From positions 12,573,092 to 12,637,091 of the forward strand of contig OY740777.1 in assembly GCA_963513935.1 (NCBI GenBank): 64,000 nucleotides of DNA, read 5' to 3'. Made by a program: the position numbers and the translations under genes. The stretch's first letter is position 1. Every line of letters begins with the position of its first letter. Source of the stretch: Aphrophora alni (Eukaryota > Arthropoda > Insecta > Hemiptera > Aphrophoridae). Positions 49,505-62,479 of the stretch are shown piece after piece. Under the pieces are notes generated by a model that had not been told where the DNA came from, did no database searches, and saw only the letters and a program-made list of their open reading frames with translations.

Positions 49505-52205
49505 ATTACCATGATGCTCTGATCAGAATTCGTTCAATTTTAGTGAAACATTAATTTCATTACCAACACTTGAGTGAAAATATCCAATAAACAAATATCT
49601 TTAGGAATATTTTGGAAAAAATAAACCTACCCTCAGGGGCTTACTATTGTTAGTACGAGCCTCGCATTCCCGAGAAAACCTAGCTGGATATACACTTGTT
49701 TTCATGTAGTCTTAAGTTACATGCCTCTGTTTTACCTATCAAGTCTCTCTTATTCGATTCTGGTTATCCTGCGACCCTATGTCTATATTAAGGACTTTAT
49801 TTTATATTCTTTTCTTTCTTTTTTGAAAATCCAATGCTAACCGAGAGGTTTTTTGCCTATACACTAAATGGAAAAATAATAAAATAAATAAACCTTACCG
49901 CCATCAATAAAAAGTTCTTTTAAATCAAATTTAATTTACACTACGTTTCTGAAACAAGCAAAGCAAAGCTTTTATGTATTTTATCTCTGGATAGTCGAAT
50001 AAGAAAAGTTTAGCAATGTTTTTATTTTTACAATTTGTATTTAAAAGCATTTCGATATGTTGCAATTACGATGGCAGTCAAAAATCATTGATACGTAAAA
50101 ACTTAATGTCTAAATATTTGATTTTTATGTCAATGTGGTAAAGCTAGGGATTATGACAGGCTGCAAAAAGGCTGTAATTTATTATTATAAATTATTCAAA
50201 TTTCGACAGATTATTGACACAAATTATAAATTATGGGTTTTTTTCGTAGTTAGATTGATTATATTGTTTTTGAGTCTCTGTAATTTTGAGTTAAACAGAC
50301 TGTCCAATTACAAATCTTCTGTTTATGGAAATTGTGAGATATTTAGATGAAAATCTCAAAAGAAAAATTGTTAACTGCAAAATTCTAAATTGTATGTAGA
50401 ATATATTTAGCGACGAAATATAGAAAACTATGTATTTCAAAATAAGTTTAAAAATTTGACATTTAGGCTATGGGTGGTTAAACCCAATATAAATCGTTAA
50501 ATATTGAAAGAATTTAAGATGTAAGATAATTTCTATGCAAATTGGTATCTGTTTGAAAGAAAAAAAAACAACAACAATAAGTACTGTAGTCTATATTGGG
50601 TTAATATAACTGTCTATTTCTAAATTAATGAGATTTTGAGAGGAGGGGAGGGGGGGTAAGAAAGCTAATTTTACCGAAATTCAATATTTGTAACAAAATG
50701 AAACTAATAATAATCCTAAATTTGCAAAATATCTTTAGTAATTTTTAATAACTTAATATTAAATAAATTAAGTAAAATATTATTAGCCTACTTTTATTTC
50801 TACCAATTTTAGAAATATAAAAGGAATGATTAATTTTTTTTTTTTAAATAAATTAATGCCTACTAAAAAATATTAACAAAAGTGTAAAGTCATAAAAGCA
50901 CACGTAAAATAATTAATATAATTAATTTTACAAAACCAAATTATTTGTACTATATATTTTGCAATTTTACAACAAAGAAAAACAACAGCGTATTAAAATA
51001 TCCCACACTACCATTCTCAATAACCATAGTTCAAATAAATATAAAGTAGGGGAAGCGTATGGAATTTGTTTTTATATTTTTAAATAGTCTACAATTTTGT
51101 TTTAAGAATTAGAACTTGACATTAAAATAAATAACGTAAACATGTAGAAGAAAATAACAGAATAGAAAAATTCACGCGGAAATATAAATAATAAGGATAT
51201 TTAAAATTCACTCAACCGTAAATAATAAATTAAAAATAATGTAAATGGTAATAGACATAATAATGGATAAGCTTCTATTAATTATATTAATTTTTAAACA
51301 ATTAATTTTACTTAATGTTTTTATTAATCAATTTTACATTTATAGCATCTAACAAATCTGGAAAATCGTAAAAATAGAAATAAATAACAGACAAACTAAT
51401 TAAAATATTTAAAAAAAAAATTGTTTTAAATAGCTTACATACAACTATTTATTTCAAATTATTTTAGTTATTAGGCCTATAAAGTCTGTTGATAAATACA
51501 AATAGACCAGCATAATTTTTTTTTTTAACAGTAAACTATGATATTGATATGTGGGCAATAAATTAATTTATAGGTTTATTTAAATATTATTTTTTGAATA
51601 TTTTAATTTTTAAAAAATATAATAGACGTTATTCGTTCATTAATATAAATAGTAATATATTTTTATAAATACACTCAGATATATTTAGTAGTATTTACAT
51701 GATTTTTATGATGCACATAAATATTATAGTGTTTTATACTATATTTGAGGAAAAATAAATAAATATTCCTCAAATATTTATTGAAAGATCAATTCAAACG
51801 CGTTTATTTATATATTTTTAATTAACACTTTTTTAAAATATTTACTTGTTTTTTCCTTATAATAAATCGTTTTTAACACATTTAGGCTATGTGTAATTTC
51901 AGAGTTTTTATGATTAAATCATTTGATTTATATTTAGGTTAAGAAACAAATAAAAAATACATATTCCAATTTTATTGAAGTAAGAACAACTCTATACTAA
52001 ATTTATCTAAAGAAAGATAATTTAACTAAATTTAACAAATTTTATAATATTCTTCAGAATGTTTAATGGTTTTATATTTACCTTTATTGGTCTATTACGT
52101 CTCTAAACACAAATACCTGAAGAATATTCCACCATTAAAATGCATTCAACAAAATGCATAAAAACTGATTACAACTTTCAACATATAATTAGAGTTGAAA
52201 AGGCG
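48516..52205. other. AT-rich non-coding stretch with a long poly-A tract
   Basis: A run of 31 A residues lies at 49473-49503. No AATAAA immediately precedes it, so a retroposed end is not evident. A 71-codon open frame at 50135-50350 is not recognisable. 50600-52200 is among the most AT-rich sequence in the window. Confidence 0.5.
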
Positions 52206-52370
52206 ACTTAATCAGTACAAAGCGTTTAACTGGACAATTAGTGCCTGCCATGGCAGCGGCCATTTTGTGCGGAGCCTTGAATAGTATGGCTGACGGGCGA
52301 TTGTAGTCTCACGGCCTGCATAGTATTTCAGTGAATGTCCCCTGCATGATGGCCGTGTTTTATTCAATAT
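52206..52370. promoter_or_regulatory. GC-elevated island, possible promoter or first exon
   Basis: About 160 bp of clearly higher GC and CpG content stand out between very AT-rich flanks. On the minus strand AAAATGGCCGCTGCCATGGC (near 52255) resembles a YY1-type start-site element; on the plus strand TTTCAGTG (near 52327) fits an initiator. The 79-codon minus-strand frame across it has no recognisable domain. It could equally be a repeat fragment. Confidence 0.25.
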
Positions 52371-54655
52371 CTGACGCTTCAGAAACTGGAATTTAAGGTA
52401 TTTGGATAGTTTAGTAAGCTGTTGGTGTCTATTAGAAAATATATTATACATAATTTAGTCAAAAGAAAATGTTAATTTTTTCTATGTGTAGTTTTTGGTT
52501 ATGTTTGTTGGCCTAGGTTATATTTGTAATTAAAATAAGGTACAGTAGTTTAATTTTAAATAACATATGCTTAGATATAGTGATAAGACTATGTTGTATA
52601 AATAAAAAAAATGGAAACTTTATTTCCTTAATTTAAGAAATTAAATATTTTGCCGCTAGTCAGACTGTAAGTAAACATAATTTTGAATACTACATTAATA
52701 TTCAGAATATTAGACATAGTTAAATGTAATTATTGCGAAGGTAAATAGGCTAGTGTTATCTTTGTTTGTATTTATTTGTTTTGTTTCACTCAAAGCAAGC
52801 CTGAAAGTATTTAAAAAAATCTGTATTACGTGAATAGCGTCTTCGTTTTTATACCAAATTATATGAATTTTCTTGATGGAAACAATCTTGATACAATTAA
52901 ATGATTTATTTAAAGTTGCTGAAGAACATTTGTATCTTGTCATTTAGTGGTAATAACTATTTTTTTAAAGTGATAAAATTACAATTTTAAATGTCGAAGT
53001 TAGAAATCACTTATTAAAAAACCCAGATTTTTCGTTTGTTCTTCATACATAAGTCTACTTTTCTACAACGATGATAACCCAAAACTGGCTAACCGAATTA
53101 ACTAATTTTTTTAAAGATTGTATATTAATTTGGACACAATGTAAAGAATTTATGCGTCAAGGAATTGGGGGAATTTTTTTATAAATAAACCTACGATTGT
53201 AAACATTTCCTTTTTTTTACGGTACAAAAATGTTAGACTAAGCAGTCATATTGTCCGTATATGATTGTTTTTGTCATTTAGTGAAAAAAAAAAACCTCTG
53301 ATGTTTTAAAAAAAGGCAATAAATTTAAATACAAATATTTTATTCCTTTTAAATGTTTTGAATTAAATTAAAAATAGATTGTACAAAGTAAATTTCTATT
53401 GCAATTAAATAAAATATTACACTATAAACGTATTAAATTCGAATTATATTATTTACAATCCCTGTTAATCAATATAACTCCCCCCCAATAGGCGCCTTTT
53501 TCTTTCTCTTTTATAATTTCAACAAAATATATAAACTTTCATTTTTACTAAGTAGGTACGATATAGGCTAAGATTGAATGTACAATCTTTGAAAAAGTAT
53601 GGATAGTTTTGCATCCATCCACTTTCTCCATGCACATGAGAACGTAAAAAAAATGCAAATAACAAGTTCATTATGCCATAATAAATAAATAAAACTAAAT
53701 AGATAATGTGTTTTTTCTAATTGCTGTGATAAGCTACTTTAATAAATTAACATAAGTATCCGGTTGCAGAAAACCTGCATAATAAATTGCGTTGAAATAT
53801 AATTCCACTTTTATTAATAAATATAATTTATTCACACCCTACTCTCTTATCGTTGTTCCTACTCGGGTGGGCCTTGTAAATGTTAATTATAAAAGGAGGT
53901 AATACTATAAAAATAATGTTTTATTAGTTCTTTATTATATTTCTAATGGAGGCAAAATCGTTGACTAAACGTCTCATGGATCCATCCATAAAACTAAAAA
54001 GAAAATTCCTCCTTATTTTCTCCCTACATTTGTATATTTTCCTACATATACACGATACAAAGAGTCTTTGTTTTGAAGTTTTTGCCAATGCATTTAATAA
54101 AGAAGATAAGTTGGTATAAACAGATCTCCCCCTGTTAATTTTTTAAAGTTAAATTTTATTAGAACAATATTTTACTAGAACTTTTTTTATATTTAAAAAA
54201 AGTCTAACTTCCTTTCCTTGTACAATAAACTCGTACTAAGCCTAAATAGTGTTTTATAATGTTCGATATTTTAACGACAGGGCTTAAGGTTATCTTCGTT
54301 ATTCAACAACAATTCCTTAATCGTGTTTATTTTTACTTGCGATTTGTAACACTGATGTGGGATTTGAAACTTCACATTTCAATCTTGTACATAATCTGTA
54401 CAGCCCTCGTACTTCCATAACAGTAGAATGGACAATGTTTTTACATGTAATTCACAAAACACAAATTTTTGAGACATGCCGAACCAATCCTTTATTTAGA
54501 TTCTTAGAGCCTACATTTTAGAAGTAAATGTAGGCCTATGGAAATAGTTAAAGCTGATATTTAGAAAATCGAAATTTAGATTTATCGAAAAAATACTGCA
54601 TAGACCACAGACGAAAATCATTCTCTAGTTGAACTAAAAATGAACTCTAGGAATT
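52371..54655. other. AT-rich non-coding stretch
   Basis: Nothing beyond homopolymer runs and single short ORFs without recognisable content. Confidence 0.4.
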
Positions 54656-55030
54656 ATGTTGAGCTCAGGGATATACTTTTTAACACTAGAAACCACTTTT
54701 TGAGCTCAGGGATAGACTTTACGAACTCTAAAAACAAATTTTTAAGGTTAGGAATATATATTTTTTTAACTTTATGAACTAACTTTTGATAACAGACATA
54801 TATTTTGAAACCGAAACAAAATATAAAGCCGACAAATATATTTTAGAACTCTAAATTTCACTTTCTGAGCTCAGTGTTGACTTTTTGAACTCTAGAAACC
54901 ACTTTTTTAGTTTAGGGATAAACTTTTTGAACTCTAGAAACAACTTTAAGCCTACGGATATATTTTTAGAAATATAGAAACAACTTTCTAACCTCAATAA
55001 TGTACTATTGTACACTAAAAACCAAATTAG
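54656..55030 (+). repeat. Degenerate 41-42 bp minisatellite, about nine units
   Basis: GAGCTCAGGGATANACTTTT plus GAACTCTAGAAACNACTTT is the readable consensus. Unit starts at 54661, 54702 and 54744 give the period. Later units are strongly diverged but keep AACTCTA and the ACTTT end. Confidence 0.8.
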
Positions 55031-55439
55031 AACTCATCAAATCAGAAAAAAGTTAACTGACAAAATATTCTTTAATGATGAACAAGGAACCTTTGTAACA
55101 TAACCTCTCTCAACCGGACATGGGTCCATGACCTTTAGTAGGAGTCCAGGGCTATTTATTAATTGTTTCTGATGTGCTGTTAATCACTAACATGTTTTAA
55201 GAAGGTTTTATTATTAATTTTTTTGTGAATATCTCTGTTATCCGTTGAGCAGTATACAAAATAAAAAATAAAAAATCATTATGTTTATCATTAAAAAAGT
55301 AAATTTTTTTGGTCACCTGTAATTATTTTGTAAATTGGACGGCTTTTGAAATGATTGAAATTAAAAAGTTTAAACGGCCGCCATTTTGAAAATATTCAAA
55401 ACAACGTTTTGATTTTCATTTCAGTGATAAACTGTTATG

Positions 55440-55640
55440 CATCAAACAGGTATACAAATTTTGAGCTCAAAATCTTTTTTACATTAGAAAATATATAGTA
55501 TTTTGTAAAAAAAAACAAATTGGCGGATAACTGTAAAACAAAGCTTTTCCAAACCTATGTTTATATGTACTTTTTTTCATTATTTTTGCAAGTTGAATCA
55601 ACTCAGAGAGTGCTCGGAACCCTATGTGAATCTCCCTGTA
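55440..55640. repeat. Relic of the CCCTGTATAT-ended repeat family
   Basis: AAATTGGCGGATAACTG (near 55518) and GAATCTCCCTGTATATTGG (near 55627) match the body and end wording of the elements at 27.5, 30.2 and 57.5 kb. The boundaries are not clear. Confidence 0.35.
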
Positions 55641-55769
55641 TATTGGTATAATAGGTGTTACCACCGCGGCTTCGCAATCGATTATTTCAGACCAAACATT
55701 GATTGTTTAATTAAAATATATAATCCTACATCAACACTTTGAACGAAATCAAATTAATAACACTTTTTA

Positions 55770-56178
55770 AAAATGTCATACATTGGTGTATGCTAGGCCT
55801 AACCTAGCTATGTGTTTAACTATAAGCTGATGTACCTAATCAGCTGTTTTAATTGTGTATTATTTATAATGGTTGCTATAGTAACTAAATGTGTATGTAA
55901 AAGTGTAATTAATTTTAAAACACTTTTCTAAATGTTTCATACTGTTCCTGCTAGGACAAACCTATCTTTGGTTGAACTATTAAAACGATGGACCTAATCA
56001 GCTGTTTGAAGTGTGTATTATTTATAATGGTTGCTATGGTAACTAAATGTGTATGTAAAGTATAATTAATTTTAAAACTCTTTTACAAATGTTTCACACT
56101 GGTCTAGGCTAGGCCAAACCTATCTTTGGTTGAACTATAAAAACGATGGACCTAATCAGATGTTTAAGTGAGTATTAT
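55770..56178 (+). repeat. 158-bp tandem repeat, about 2.6 copies
   Basis: CCTAATCAG occurs at 55835, 55993 and 56151, exactly 158 bp apart. GGTTGCTAT and GTAACTAAATGTGTATGTAA occur in copies one and two at the same spacing. Copies one and two differ by about one base in ten. Confidence 0.92.
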
Positions 56179-57496
56179 CAACAAAAAACAAGGTTACAGG
56201 ATAGTATAGAATTAAAATTTTCTCACCGTGAAATCGCAATAAAGATTAGAACCCGTGATACTCTCGCATTGAATTTTTAAGATAAAATGTTTCAAACACA
56301 GAATCAAAAGTAATTGTCGACTGATTCCTGATTTATTTATTGCGCATGATCGAACGTTGATTGCTACTTATTTATATGTTATATTATAACTTTTTTTATA
56401 ATGCGTTTTAAGATATCCATAAGAAACAAAATCTAAAACTTTCTTGAAAAATATTACTATAAGCTTGGAAAGTTTCATTGAGATCAATCCAGTAGATACT
56501 GTGATTACCTCGACGAAAGATCAAACTTAATGGCTGCTTTTTCGTTATAGAAAAAAATTATTTTCATAACTCAACTTCTAATTTATATAGCCTATGAAAA
56601 AAACTCAACATTAAAATCCTCTTTCTGAGTCGAAACTCTGATGTTGCCAATTCTCATTATAATCGCTTTAATAGTTAAGATTTAAGAGGACCAATATACA
56701 CCCCCTATTACAGATTTAATTATATAGATAGTGGTTTAGAGAATAGTCTACTGACTGCAGTTTTAACCAATCGATAGGCCTACACATAGGATAGCTTTAA
56801 TATATGGCTTTATAAAATAACGTATTTATCGATTTCATATCGATTGGGCCATTTCAAAAGTATCGATTTCGGTATAGACAAAATTTAAAACATTTAGTAA
56901 TAGGAAAACTGAAAAATACTTTAAAAAATTAGTAAAGCGATACCTGAAATTATTGTTGATGAAATACAAAAACAAGCCAATCAGTATATTTAGTGTACGT
57001 TTATTTGTTATAAACTGTGAGAAATTTGTGAATATATATTCTAAATTTCTAATATAATTTGTAATTGTAAATAAAAAATTATTTTTTAGTTATTCACGGA
57101 AATATCAGTGTAAAAAAACAACATTTTTTCAATGTGCGACGCGCCAAGAAGGGCAGATTTCTTACTATCTGACTACTACGGAACAGACAATTTTGGAGGC
57201 AAATAGTTTTCGAATTTGATTTTAGAGATTGGTCAGAAAGCCTGTTTTTGCTCTATTTATTATATATTGTTATTTAAGAAAATGATATAATAATAAATAT
57301 TACAACAATTACAAATTATCTGTTCACATTTTATAAAACAACGTTTAATTTATTTTCACAAGGAAAATAATTTTAAGATTTTGGACGTGTAGAGTAGATT
57401 TTCCTTATAATATTTTCACGTTTTCATATGACATTGATTTGATAAAAGTAACCTCCAGGATCAAAAATTCTGATTCTCCACAACTTGACGAAGATA
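56179..57496. other. AT-rich non-coding stretch
   Basis: No gene or repeat is recognised. TATCGATTTCATATCGATTG with a third ATCGATTTCG (56826-56870) is a small cluster of ATCGAT words. Confidence 0.4.
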
Positions 57497-58063
57497 TTTA
57501 CAGGATGTTTCAACAATGCGCGGAGGTAGTTCAGGGAGTGGTTATATGGGTCAAAATTTCCTCTAAACATACGTCGAGAAACGCTTTTTTACCGTCTATC
57601 CGCCATTTTGTGGTAAATAATTTATATCTCTAGAACAGCTGAACCGATTGATTTGAAATTTTGCACGGTAGACATCGATATAGATATTTAATTGGAAACA
57701 AATCAACTTATTCCAATAGTCTGTTTCAAAATGGCGGCCTTTTATACATTTTAAATTAAAACAACTTCAAATTAGATACTTTCTTTAGAAATATTTAAAT
57801 ACCTGTCATTTTGAAACAGATTAGTGGACAACTTTAAGTATTTTTTTTTTCTAAGTAGGTGCTTATATTTGTGAGTACTGCGCAAAGTTTCAACTAAATT
57901 GGTTAAACCGTTCTAGAGATATAAATTATTTAGTTAAAAGTAATGGTGGGTAGCTGGTAAAAAACGCGATTCCAGGCATTTGTTTAGAGGAACTTTTTTC
58001 TTTAGTTTCACCCATATAAACACCCCTGAATTATCTCCGCGCATTACAGAAACACCCTGTATA
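57497..58063. mobile_element. Large foldback element, about 567 bp, arms about 280 bp
   Basis: The ends are ACAGGATGTTTCAACAATGC (57500) and GCATTACAGAAACACCCTGT (58060), which pair imperfectly. The pairing continues inward: GCGCGGAGGTAGTTCAGGG with CCCTGAATTATCTCCGCGC, TTTATATCTCTAGAACAGC with its partner near 57925, and GTCTGTTTCAAAATGGCGGC (57719) with CATTTTGAAACAGATTAG near 57815. There is no ORF. Related fragments lie at 24.5, 27.5, 30.2, 45.8 and 55.5 kb. The plan is that of a non-autonomous foldback or MITE-like DNA element; I see no target-site duplication with certainty. Confidence 0.75.
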
Positions 58064-58361
58064 TATTTCTTTTACGTCCAACAGAAATATAGATTTTACT
58101 TCCAGTAAGGGATGTTTTTTGTTATTATTTAGTAAAATTATTATGTTTTTTTTTAAAATTATTGTTTGACGGTCTAAACAGTTTAAAATATTTTATTATA
58201 TTTATAATAAGCTGCAGCAGAAATGTTTCATTGCAATAAGCTAAGCCTGGATTGAAAACCAGATCTTGAGGCTCATCCTATGAGAGACGAGAAGTCGAGG
58301 ATACGGTATTTCAATGAGATATACTGTCCTTTCAAAGGACCAATTCGTGTTTAAAACTGAA
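58064..58361. other. Non-coding stretch leading into the retrotransposon relic
   Basis: 58240-58360 is GC-elevated and probably belongs to the same retrotransposon copy as the next feature, but its frames are too broken to read. Confidence 0.3.
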
Positions 58362-58558
58362 GAGGTTGCAAGGGGTTGGCCATGTCGTGAGAATGGACAA
58401 TTGAACACAAAAAGAGCCTTTGTAGAGATACGTAAGGAAAAGGAGTCCTTTTTAAAGGACCAAAGGCAGTCCACGGAATAGATGGAAGGATGTGAGAGAG
58501 ATGGTATTAGAGGTAGGTTGGAAGTCCTTTACTGTTAATAGAGCTAGAGAGCCAGGAT
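58362..58558 (+). pseudogene. C-terminal relic of a non-LTR retrotransposon reverse transcriptase protein
   Basis: A single frame reads RLQGVGHVVRMDN, stop, TQKEPL, stop, RYVRKRSPF, stop, RTKGSPRNRWKDVREM, then VLEVGWKSFTVNRAREPG and a stop. The order RL.W.GHVVRMD, then KR, then G.PR.RW.D...E, then LG...W...A.DR is the standard end of non-LTR retrotransposon proteins (CR1/Jockey/R1-like), C-terminal to the RT domain. Three in-frame stops show decay. The RT domain is absent, as expected for a 5'-truncated insertion. Confidence 0.7.
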
Positions 58559-59381
58559 AGTGTGGGTAAGAGCTCGGCCTAAAAGAGAAGAAAAATTAGA
58601 AAATTGTAGATCTTTCTAATTTACTAGGATATTTACAAATTATGCGGCTCAAATTTTTTCAATTTACCTGCTAAATACCTTTTTTTAAGTTCTAAAAATA
58701 GAAAAAATGCAACCGGAATGCCCAGTATAACCAAGTCAGGAAAATTTTAAAACCGTGTTATCATCTGATCAGCTGTTATACATTTATTATTATGAGGTTA
58801 TGTTTACATCGTAACTCCAATCGAATGCTCATAACGTCTACTCAATCCCCTGCTAGTCTTTACTATTATTTTGATAAATTTCAATAATTTTCGTAGGACG
58901 AATATAAATTTTCCCGAAAGAGAGTTACGTCAATCGTTAAAAAGAAGATAAAAATAATGGACTAGTTAAATACATGATTTTATGTGCTACATTTATTTCC
59001 ATAAACTAAGTTCTTCTTTTTTACATTTTAAATACAGTAATACCAACTGTTTATGCGCGACAGACAGATGTATGTTTATCTTTACCATTATGTAAAAAAT
59101 GACCAATATAACTTGCCTTGAATCTTTCATCACTGTAAAAAAAAAATTCTAAATGAATTCAGAAACAACAAAATATGGATGCCCGTTTCATGAAAGTGAA
59201 ATGCCTACATAAATTGTGTTGCAAGTGATTTAAATGAAGAAACTTCCAGAAATATTGCCAGGTAGAGGGAATTAAATAGTTCACGATGAATGGACGGACA
59301 GGCCGTCTAATTAAGTCACAGGCCACACACTAAGGGCATATGTCTAGCACTTTATCCACTGCAGATGACAACTTAAGGAAT

Positions 59382-60139
<758 letters not shown>

Positions 60140-60870
60140 TATTTATTTCGTTGTTTAACAGGGGGAAACCTCTCGGATTTCATCCCCGTATTAAAAAAAT
60201 AAGAAGAAAGAGTATAAAATAAAAACCACTGGCTCCCTAATAGCGTCAGGATAGGAAGAGAAATAGGAGTTGTTGAATATAAAGGAAAGATAAAAGTTAG
60301 GATCCAACCAAAGACAGACAAGGTTAGATCCAGCTAGGAAACCTTAGGAATGCCACATCTTTACTCACGTGCTAAAGAGAGATGAAGGAATAAAGTATCT
60401 CTCATTAACTAACTTACACTACCAACCGTAGGTACTTGGTAGAATTCCACTTTATATTAAATAAAACAATTTGTACTTTCAAACATTAATTTAGAGAGGT
60501 ACGGCATACCACTAAATCTATGAGTCTATAAGCTGACTTCGACAATGCCGTACTTGGCGAAGTGTCTCATTAAGGAGGTGAGCCATAGGTCTCTTAAGTT
60601 AACATTACTCAGTCTTGCGATATCACAAAAAAAGGGTTTGTGGAACGAGATATCCGTTTGGTTCTTGCTTCTTAATCGCAAAGGAAACCTTTGGGTTATC
60701 ATTGCGTTATAGAAAAGGTAGAAAAAAACGTAAAATAAATACTCCTAGCTATCGAATGATCTAATAGCTTCAGGGTAGAAAAGAGAACAAGAGTTGATCA
60801 AAAGAGACCTGATAGGAAAGACGAAAGAAAGGGATCTAAACCTAGACTACACCTTCTGCGATGATGATGA
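60140..60870 (+). repeat. Diverged direct repeat in a purine-rich region
   Basis: The order GGGGAAACCTCTCGGATT, GAAAGAGTATAAAATAAA, TAATAGCGTCAGGATAGG, GGAGTTGTTGAATATAAAGG, GATCC (60160-60305) is echoed about 530 bp later by AAGGAAACCTTTGGGTTA, AAACGTAAAATAAA, TAATAGCTTCAGGGTAG, AGAGTTGATCAAAAG, GGATCT (60680-60838). Confidence 0.5.
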
Positions 60871-61240
60871 GTAACTTGGAAGGCCTGAAGTTAAAAGAAT
60901 ATTGATCACCAGGGCCTCTTGGGTTTCAAATAAGGAGTCAATTTCAGAAGGAATTCTAGTAAATTCGAATAAAGAATATCTATTAAAGGAGGTGCACCAA
61001 AGATAGAGGTGGGAAACTGATTAAGCAACATCTGACTGAATCAATCGCAACCACAGTCATGTCAACTACTGACTCAACGTTTGTCCAGCTTTGGATTGTT
61101 TGGAGGCTAACTGTGTAAAATAGGAAATGTTGAGAGTTTGAATTGTATCTACTGGGGGGGGGGGGCAATTTGTTACAATAAGGACCACACCTTCTTCGTC
61201 TGTAATAGATGGGGGTGAAGAGAGGCAGCTCTTTGGTTAG

Positions 61241-61745
61241 GTTATGCTGTTTGGAAGTACCCAAGTCAAAGAATTTGGGATGAGTTGTCTAGCTAGGTAG
61301 AAAACCTACAAAGTAGATTGAAGTAAAAGAGGAGGCTTATAACAGCCCCTCAGGAAGGGAAAAATTTGAGCCATGTTTTAAATAGATGAAAAAAATAGTG
61401 CAGCTTAAATGAATAGAAATAAAGTCTTCACCTAGAATTATTGTGAGAGTTAAGTTCTGGGAGGATTTACGTCTGAATAAAAGGAGGTTATGTTAGGTTA
61501 TGATGTTTGGGAGTACCTAAGTCAATAAAATTGAGATGAGTTGTCTATCTACCTAGAAAACGTGCAAAGTAGATTAAAGTAAAAAAGTAGGTTTGTATCA
61601 TCTCCTAAAGAAGGGAAATATTTGAGCCATAGTTTAAATAGATGAAACTAATAGTGTAGCTTGAATGAACAGAAAAAAAGGCATCACCTAGAATTATTGT
61701 GAGAGTTAAATTCTGGGGTGGATTTATGACTGAAGAAGAGGTTAG
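61241..61745 (+). repeat. 256-bp tandem duplication
   Basis: GTTATGCTGTTTGGAAGTAC at 61241 and GTTATGATGTTTGGGAGTAC at 61497 start two collinear copies that both run through TGAGTTGTCTA, AAAGTAGATT, TTTGAGCCAT, AATAGATGAAA and CACCTAGAATTATTGTGAG. The divergence is modest. Overlapping ORFs at 61605-61899 on both strands are not conserved between copies. Confidence 0.9.
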
Positions 61746-61974
61746 GTGTGTCGTCAGTATGCGGGATGATTCGAGAGTCCCCCCCTCAGGGTACATGCTG
61801 TTTCTGATGGTGTCTATGAAGTCCTCATCAAATAATAATAATAAGAAAGAACAAGACTGTTCAAATAATTCATCTTTATTTATATTATCACAATTCTAAT
61901 TCATGTGCTCTTCAATGTCAGATAGAATAAAACTCGAACACAAGTTCTCACAAAAATTACCTTCACTTAATTAA

Positions 61975-62006
61975 ACGAGTTTCAACGACAAAATCGCCAT
62001 CCTCAA
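61975..62006 (-). ncRNA. Hammerhead-like motif, left arm of the 61.9-kb foldback
   Basis: On the minus strand: TTGAGGA, T, GGCGAT-TTT-GTCGTT, GAAA, CTCG, TT. C3 is T, one stem II pair is weakened to T-G, and stem III is no longer a palindrome. It is probably inactive. Confidence 0.35.
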
Positions 62007-62076
62007 TGATACATGAGTTACAATAACTAAACTATAACTGTAGGTAAAATTATAGTTTAGTTATTGTAGCTCTTGC

Positions 62077-62117
62077 ATCACTGAGGATGGTGACTTTGTC
62101 GTTGAAACGCGTTTGAT
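62077..62117 (+). ncRNA. Hammerhead-like motif, right arm of the 61.9-kb foldback
   Basis: ATCA (62077), CTGAGGA (fits CTGANGA), T, GGTGAC-TTT-GTCGTT, GAAA (62104), CGCG, TT, TGAT (62114). ATCA and TGAT form a 4-bp stem I, so this copy has all three stems, an intact core and a GTT triplet. Confidence 0.5.
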
Positions 62118-62176
62118 TAAGTAAACGTAATTTTTGTGGGAACTCGTGATCGAGTTTTATTGTATCTAATATTATC

Positions 62177-62479
62177 TCACAAGTCAAACTCAATATTTAT
62201 TTTTATGTCTTCAATATCCTTCCATTTACACTTACACACTGAGATAGTATTGTTTTCAATAGATGAAGGCGTAAAGCAGATCGCATCTGTGAGCAGTTTA
62301 AATACATCTGTCGTTGTTTTCTTTACCGACTCAAAACTTAGTTCTTTAAGTACAGATTTAACTTTAAGGAAAAGAAGAATGTGAGAAGGTATCAGAACTG
62401 ACAGATGTTGAATACATTCCACTGTAATAATGTTTTTGTCAGCAAAAAGAAACTGTTTCACAGAAAGTGTTTTGTCCAT
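62177..62479 (-). CDS. Candidate small ORF or gene fragment, function unknown
   Basis: A 100-codon minus-strand ORF starts MDKTLSVKQFLFADKN and continues with TVECIQHLSVLIPSHILLF and SVLKELSFESVKKTTTDVFK. The composition is mixed and globular-looking, without low-complexity bias, and a competing plus-strand frame (62136-62384) looks less protein-like. The last codons (EFDL, stop) fall in sequence shared with the flank of the 42.9-kb foldback, so the natural C-terminus has probably been replaced by the element. I do not recognise a family. It may be an exon of a disrupted gene, a transposon relic, or chance. Confidence 0.25.
   Translation of the reverse strand: MDKTLSVKQFLFADKNIITVECIQHLSVLIPSHILLFLKVKSVLKELSFESVKKTTTDVFKLLTDAICFTPSSIENNTISVCKCKWKDIEDIKINIEFDL

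Larger units (their letters stand above)
61921..62168. mobile_element. Foldback element with a hammerhead-like motif in each arm
   Basis: The left arm starts GATAGAATAAAACTCGAACA and the right arm ends GATCGAGTTTTATTGTATC. Inside, CACAAAAATTACCTTCACTT pairs with AAGTAAACGTAATTTTTGTG, and CAATAACTAAACTATAA with TTATAGTTTAGTTATTG. Arms are about 119 bp with a 9-bp centre. It is the same family as 42.9 kb and is the least decayed palindrome of the three. The flank ATCTCACAAGTCAAACT (62173) is shared with 43.1 kb. Confidence 0.82.
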
